NCBI GenBank assembly: GCA_015227615.1
Contig: JAALGZ010000001.1
Location: 372,001-436,000, forward strand
Source of the DNA: Labyrinthula sp. Ha
Taxonomy: Eukaryota; Sar; Bigyra; Labyrinthulida; Labyrinthulaceae
Direction of reading: 5' to 3'
Length of the DNA stretch: 64,000 bases
In this document: one piece after another, positions 58,968 through 64,000 of the stretch
How the letters are laid out: the number at the start of each line of letters is the position of its first letter
Position numbering within the stretch: the stretch's first letter is position 1
Made by a program: the position numbers and the translations under genes
Notes under the pieces: generated by a model
The model's database searches: none
What the model was told of the DNA's origin: nothing
Seen by the model: the letters and a program-made list of their open reading frames with translations, nothing else

Positions 58968-59225
58968 ATGGAAGAGACCATTGAAGAGGGAGAGGATGAG
59001 GTTGAGCCTGTCGCCCAATTCACGTACAGGAAAAAAATGGCAAGGAGGAACAATCCAAAGAAGAAATGCATTTCACCTGGTTGTACCTTTTTTCTTCGGG
59101 AGGAGTTTTTCAGTGCAACGAGTTGTGATCGCGTAGACAAGCAATGGTGCATTACTGCAACGATGCAAAGCTTCTTGTCGATACTACCTGAAAGAAAGAA
59201 ACACTTTCCTGAAAATAGAGTCTAA
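58968..59225 (+). CDS. Possible small cysteine-containing protein (85 aa)
   Basis: An uncertain gene. An ATG-initiated frame of 85 codons starts with an acidic stretch (EETIEEGEDEVE), then a basic one (YRKKMARRNNPKKK), then four cysteines (CISPGC, TSC, QWC) that could bind a metal. Charged composition and regular codon use differ from the surrounding DNA, which favours a real gene or exon, and it sits about 300 bp after the reductase gene. I recognise no family, and chance cannot be excluded. A TTCTTTAG shortly upstream (about 58,912-58,919) could be a splice acceptor. Confidence 0.35.
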   Translation: MEETIEEGEDEVEPVAQFTYRKKMARRNNPKKKCISPGCTFFLREEFFSATSCDRVDKQWCITATMQSFLSILPERKKHFPENRV

Positions 59226-62200
59226 TGCTCGACAAAGAAACATGAAAAAATGTTGCAGTAGGTTTTATAGAGTTATGATCTCTATACTTGGTATTTTTGA
59301 AGATTTCAATGGAAGTTCAAAAGATTATTTTGAAAGATCAAACACAAGACAGGTTGCGTTATTATCTAATACAGGATGAATAGGGCTCTAACTAGGACTC
59401 TTATTTCCACACTCGAAAAACACAACAGGTTCAAAAAGAGATTAAAATTCTTATGCAAAAATTATAGTTTAATAAAACATTCTAGAGTACGATTATTGAT
59501 TCCATACCTGGTCTTAAAAGAAAAGTCAAATTATCTGTAATCAGTTAGATTAATATAAAGGCACCTAGTTAAATACTTCGTATTATTTGCGGCATCAAAT
59601 AGAGTAAAAATAATAATCCGGTTCAAAAAAAGGAATTTTATTAAATTAATAGAAGTATTGTTAGCCGGTCCTATTTAGTTTGGTGCACCGAGGTTATCTT
59701 TTTGCATTTTTTTCTAACATTCGCTCAACATTGCTGCATACAGGACAACTCGCATATACCATCTTTTAAGAGGCATCAATAAAAGTGTTTTATAATATAG
59801 CTTTAATTCTAAGCTCTACAACTTATTGGCTGTTTACATTATTTTTTGGATATTAATAACCGAAAACTTTGACTGATGAAATATACCTTAGGTTTTCCAA
59901 ATAAGTAGTTTGTCTAGATGAATATATATATATATATATATATAGGTACTGCCTATACTCTTATGTCAAAACAAGCTTGAGAGCTAAGCATCTAAAGAAG
60001 AATGATTATTCAACTCTTGTAATTGGATAATGCAACACAAAGTAACCGCATTTATTTTCTAACTAGCTGTAGGAGCACCGTTCATCATGACACGGAGGTT
60101 AAACTAGCCACATTTCAGTTTAGAAGCCTCAATTACTATTAAAAATCAATCTGTAAAGACTGTTTCATTTCAGATAGTTAAAATATTCCTATTAATTACA
60201 TCTTTTTTATCACATGAGGCGAAATGAATTAAAGCATTGAAACTTTTATTCTTAGAAAAGACAGGGCCTTTCTCAAGTTTCACTCTGTTTTATCGGATCC
60301 TGTAACTTTCTGTCCTACTTATCACTGTTAGTTATACTTGATTTTATAATATATGTTTGCATGGTTATGTGGGAATAAATTGTACCATGGGGTGTTAAAC
60401 CTCGCTATAGAAACCATAGTTCCTATTCAAAAAAAATAAGTGACAAAGAAGAAAAAGTAAGAGACCTTTCTATAACTTATCTTGTCCTTGAGTCGATGAA
60501 AAACCATATTCTGTTGACCACCTTCTCTACAAAAAATGACTATGCTAAAACCGAATGTTTGAGACAAATGTTAATTTAAATTCTTATTGTGTTATCGTGG
60601 GATTTTAAGCTATAATATTACATTTTCAGCTAAGGACACTGGAGTGCCGCTAAACTGGGTCATTTCTGCAATAAAACAAATATTTTTATCCCTCAAGAGC
60701 AAATTTATTTTAAAAGCATCAGCCATGAGCTAATTTTGTTATTTGATGCTGTTTTACTGAATTGGTTGTACACGGAAGTTTCTTTGGAGACCAAAGCTCT
60801 CTTTAATTGATGCATTGCCATACTTCTTAATTACAATTGAAAATGTTGAAGCTTGACTAAACGTAATTGATACTACAGTATTTTCATTTTTCTGTTAAAT
60901 TTAGTTCAATTCTTGAGATTTTTTCAACAATTTGTTTAACTTATTTTCATGGAAATGTAGTATGTGCTCAAGGCTTCCTTTCTGATTGAAAAAAACATTC
61001 GAGTATTATATTCTTATGTACAATCGAATTATTAATGCTTGAGAGTGAAAATTATCGCTGCCATGCCTTTTTAATGATAAGCAAAGTAAATAAGAATAAA
61101 AATAAGGATGGTTAGGTTATCTAGGGCTACCTGAGCTGACACAATGTATATCGAATGCTTCTAGATATAGTTATTATTGTTAAGCATGGTTATACAAAAT
61201 GTTATATAATTGTACAGGGTTGTTGGTAAGCTTATATATTGCTTCTAGTTAAGAAACTTTTCTTCGATAACTATCGAGCAATGTTTCCTTCAAGTTGTCG
61301 GACACGTAACTAAATAAAACGTCAGAGGAACCATACCCGTTACATATAATATATATTAAATACAACCATATTCATGAAGTTTTCCAGCCTGAGCAAGAAA
61401 TGAAGTCCTTAGTTCTAATTATTTAATGCTATATACACTTTTACTACCTCATTACCACGTTTATCAAGTAGCAGAGCTATATGTTGAAGCGCTTAATCTA
61501 TACAAAAGTGATTGCAACGATATTTTCTTACTGAAAAGATAACTCAAGAGTTCATACATTTTTATATTTTGATGACCAAAACTATTAGGACCATTGAATA
61601 AATAACATGTTCAAGAATTGCTGCTCCTTAAAGACCTTTCACAAGAGCTGTTATGGAGGAACTAGGCTTCAATAGGACGTGTTATACATAACCCGATAAA
61701 ATAAAATCAAAAAATGTCAAAGATGCGGGCGGTGAACACTTTAAGCCTTTGAACTACCTTTTCTAACTGAATATGTAATGAGTGGTCTATTCTCTGACTC
61801 TTATTCTGCTCTCATCGCTTCACTCGATTATCTAATTCTTGATAATCATTTAACCCCGTGGGTAATGGTCTTATTAGTTCTCTATATTAGTGAGAGTGTT
61901 TTGAAGCTAGGCACTTGATCAGCGAAATAGTATATTTTCATCATTTTATGAGGAAATATATTAGCTGCATAAACTCTTCAAACCATGATGCACGAAGCCA
62001 GAAAAGTGATTGTGCAAGGAAGGATGTTGGTATCTATGGGTAGATAAAAAATGGTTTAAGCTAAAATAAGTTTATGGCCACAGCTGATAATCTAAAGCCT
62101 TAAATAGCAAACCCTATGGATATCAAATACTGTATTATTGGCTCAACACTACAGCTAGTTGAATTCCAAGTGGGAAACTCCATTAACTTGTGTAGCAATA

Positions 62201-63733
62201 GAGATTGAAGAACAGAAATAACTGTCCAGCTGATTTCGCTCCTGGAATAAATCCTTGTTTCAGCACCTACGCAAATTATAAATCTAGCATCTAGAGAGTG
62301 TACTTGCTTCGACTCTGCCTCGTTGAAATCTATTCTGAACTTTATATCCAAAACAGAACTTCACCCCTCTCTGCAGCAAGTATTTCTAGCATTTTAATAA
62401 GACAAACTTAGTTACACGGAATACTTAGTAAACGGCACTAGTAGTGAGAATTAAATTTAATCAATTAATTCGCCCCCTTTTTAAAATTAAAGGCTTCAGA
62501 TAATGTAGTACCATATCACGACTTGTTAACCCTCAGGTGAAAGAGAAGGAGAAAAATCCTCTAAAATCATTGAGTGGTGTTTCGTCGCTATTATTGTCCC
62601 ATTTCTAGTTTTTAAGCATTGATGAGAGAAGAATTTTTAGTACCAAGACAAGTTTAATGGTCTCTGGCCTTTGACTGTGAAGATATTCATTAATCAAATT
62701 TGGAATCATCTACTTATATCGTTTTTTTGAATTAAAATGATGAATGATAACTTTAAAATGAAATAATTCCTTTCGAAATGTGGTGCATCAGTTTTTGGCA
62801 ATCCTGCAACTTCAGATTCTGCTAGACTATTTTTACTCTGGTGCAGAATACTAACCTTTTGTCTTTGCCTTGGAAACTTAACGTTGAGTTACATACTATT
62901 GCTGCACTTAAGACATCAATTACTTTTGTCGCGATGATTTACTAACTTGACCTCATCAGAAATCATGGCTTGACAGAGTTTTCCCTCTTGCTTATTTCAG
63001 ACATTACAATGACCAGCTAAGCGCAGGTTCCTGTGTTGGGCCCGGATTAGTGCAGAGTATCATTTAAGATGATGTGACGTATGAGCTATCATAAGCTATT
63101 AACTTTCAGAATAGCACACTCGTCATATACTTCATAGTAATAATACTTGAAAAATCCAGGAACGAACACTCTTGATGAACATAATCCGACGACTTTCATT
63201 GCAATTATACCTAATTTTCCTCTGTTACTTGCAAAAAGACTTAAATGCTTGAAAGATTAACCAATCTCAAATCGCTCTGTACAAATAATGTTGCTAATCC
63301 AAAGTGACAGACATTGTTTCTTCCACAAAAAAAAGAAAAAGGAATTTTAGAAAATTTCAATAATCCACACTCCGCTATAGAAATGGTGTCAATTGATATA
63401 GTTCATAAAAGTTAATGGAAGGATAGCAAAATTTATCAATCATAAGCGGTCAGGATTAGAGCTGAAGAAACTTTAGAGGCGGTAGCTATAGTTTTAAAGA
63501 TTGAGGCGACAATGAAAATGCCTTTAGTTTGACTCTTGAAAAATGCAAATGGCTTGGCTGTAACATTAATCTGCATAAAAAAACATAATGATCGCATATA
63601 CACAAGATATTCCCGTTTACATCTGGCACAGCAAAAAAATATTTTGACAACAAAGAAGCGTTATTTCCGTGCGACTGTTCATTGAAAAATAGTGAAACGC
63701 CTTCTAGTTACTTTGAGCCTCTTGTTAAAAGAG
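59226..63733. other. Intergenic region, no gene seen
   Basis: 4.5 kb without a supported frame; the longest (83 codons, minus, near 62.2 kb) has no recognised domain. It contains a short (AT)n run, listed separately. Confidence 0.6.
59922..59944. repeat. (AT)n microsatellite
   Basis: An uninterrupted AT dinucleotide run of 23 bp in intergenic DNA. Confidence 0.95.
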
Positions 63734-64000
63734 TTATATTACTGCCACGGGATTTATCTCAGAAAAATCACTGAACACAACAGTCTTCTCACCTCCTTCT
63801 TCCAAAACAGTGGGATCTGTACTGCATTCCTCTTGATGGGAACCCAGCTTTTTGTTCTCAAAACTCTTTTTTTGTTTCTTTGATATTTCACAAACTTTGT
63901 CAAAATTTCCTGTAGATGACTTTATACTTTCTACGTGAACAATCTCATCACCCAACCAGCAGTCACATTTCTACCATGTTGAAAATACTTCTTTATTACG
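63734..64000 (-). CDS. Partial gene at window edge, unidentified product
   Basis: The 3' exon of a gene continuing beyond the window. The minus-strand frame 63,970-63,734 encodes about 78 residues: KCDCWLGDEIVHVESIK, then a Lys/Ser/Glu-rich stretch (ISKKQKKSFENKK), ending NPVAVI and stop. No ATG opens this frame; its upstream limit is a TAG that could be the AG of a splice acceptor. A GT at 63,999-63,998 would give a 29-nt intron (63,971-63,999) beginning GTAATAA and ending ATGGTAG, in the same size class as the GH36 introns. Only one base of the preceding exon would be visible. The family is not recognised. Confidence 0.4.
63971..63999 (-). other. Candidate 29-nt intron at window edge
   Basis: Begins GTAATAA and ends ATGGTAG on the minus strand. 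Proposed because the downstream frame lacks a start codon and because length and ends fit the GH36 introns. The upstream exon is outside the window. Confidence 0.4.

Overview
This is a nuclear genome window from a eukaryote, most likely a unicellular alga or other protist. I cannot name the lineage from sequence alone. It is AT-rich and gene-poor. Its families are eukaryotic (MYB repeats, an actin-related protein, a DDX60-type helicase, C-type lectin-like domains, an EGF-7TM protein), most genes are single uninterrupted ATG frames, and there is no operon structure. About a quarter of the window codes for protein. The rest is long intergenic sequence with decayed mobile elements.

Layout: 1-7.5 kb has no supported gene. 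7.6-12.4 kb holds a four-repeat MYB-like regulator (+) facing a DDX60-like DExH helicase (-). 17.1-20.2 kb holds a second convergent pair: a 686-residue protein with a possible RhoGEF (DH) domain (+) and an EGF-like seven-helix membrane protein (-). 21.9-24.6 kb is an element with about 480-bp terminal inverted repeats and no recognisable transposase. 26.65-29.87 kb is a GH36 alpha-galactosidase in seven exons on the minus strand. 34.9-35.5 kb is a soluble heme oxygenase. 36.4-38.7 kb holds two tandem type I membrane proteins with C-type lectin-like domains. 47.2-48.8 kb is a divergent actin-related protein. 51.8-52.6 kb (-) is a decayed LINE reverse transcriptase. 56.7-58.7 kb holds a single-pass protein with a possible LEA2-like outer domain and an NAD(P)-binding Rossmann (NmrA/SDR-like) protein. 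A partial gene with an unidentified product runs off the right end on the minus strand.

The most notable observation is the introns. The GH36 gene only makes sense if six introns of 32, 27, 28, 31, 30 and 33 nt are removed. All begin GTA and end AG. The joined exons give exactly 1,012 codons including the stop, and each splice restores or preserves family-conserved sequence. A seventh candidate of 29 nt lies at the right edge. Introns this short are near the known lower limit for spliceosomal introns and are easy to miss, because one has a length divisible by three and no stop.

The genes do not form one pathway. Heme oxygenase and the NmrA-like reductase could both touch tetrapyrrole metabolism, but they are 22 kb apart and the link is speculative. 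The MYB gene has MYB-type sites, including a perfect palindrome, in its own upstream region, and MYB-type AACGG motifs cluster around the lectin pair. That is a testable regulatory hypothesis, not a demonstrated one.
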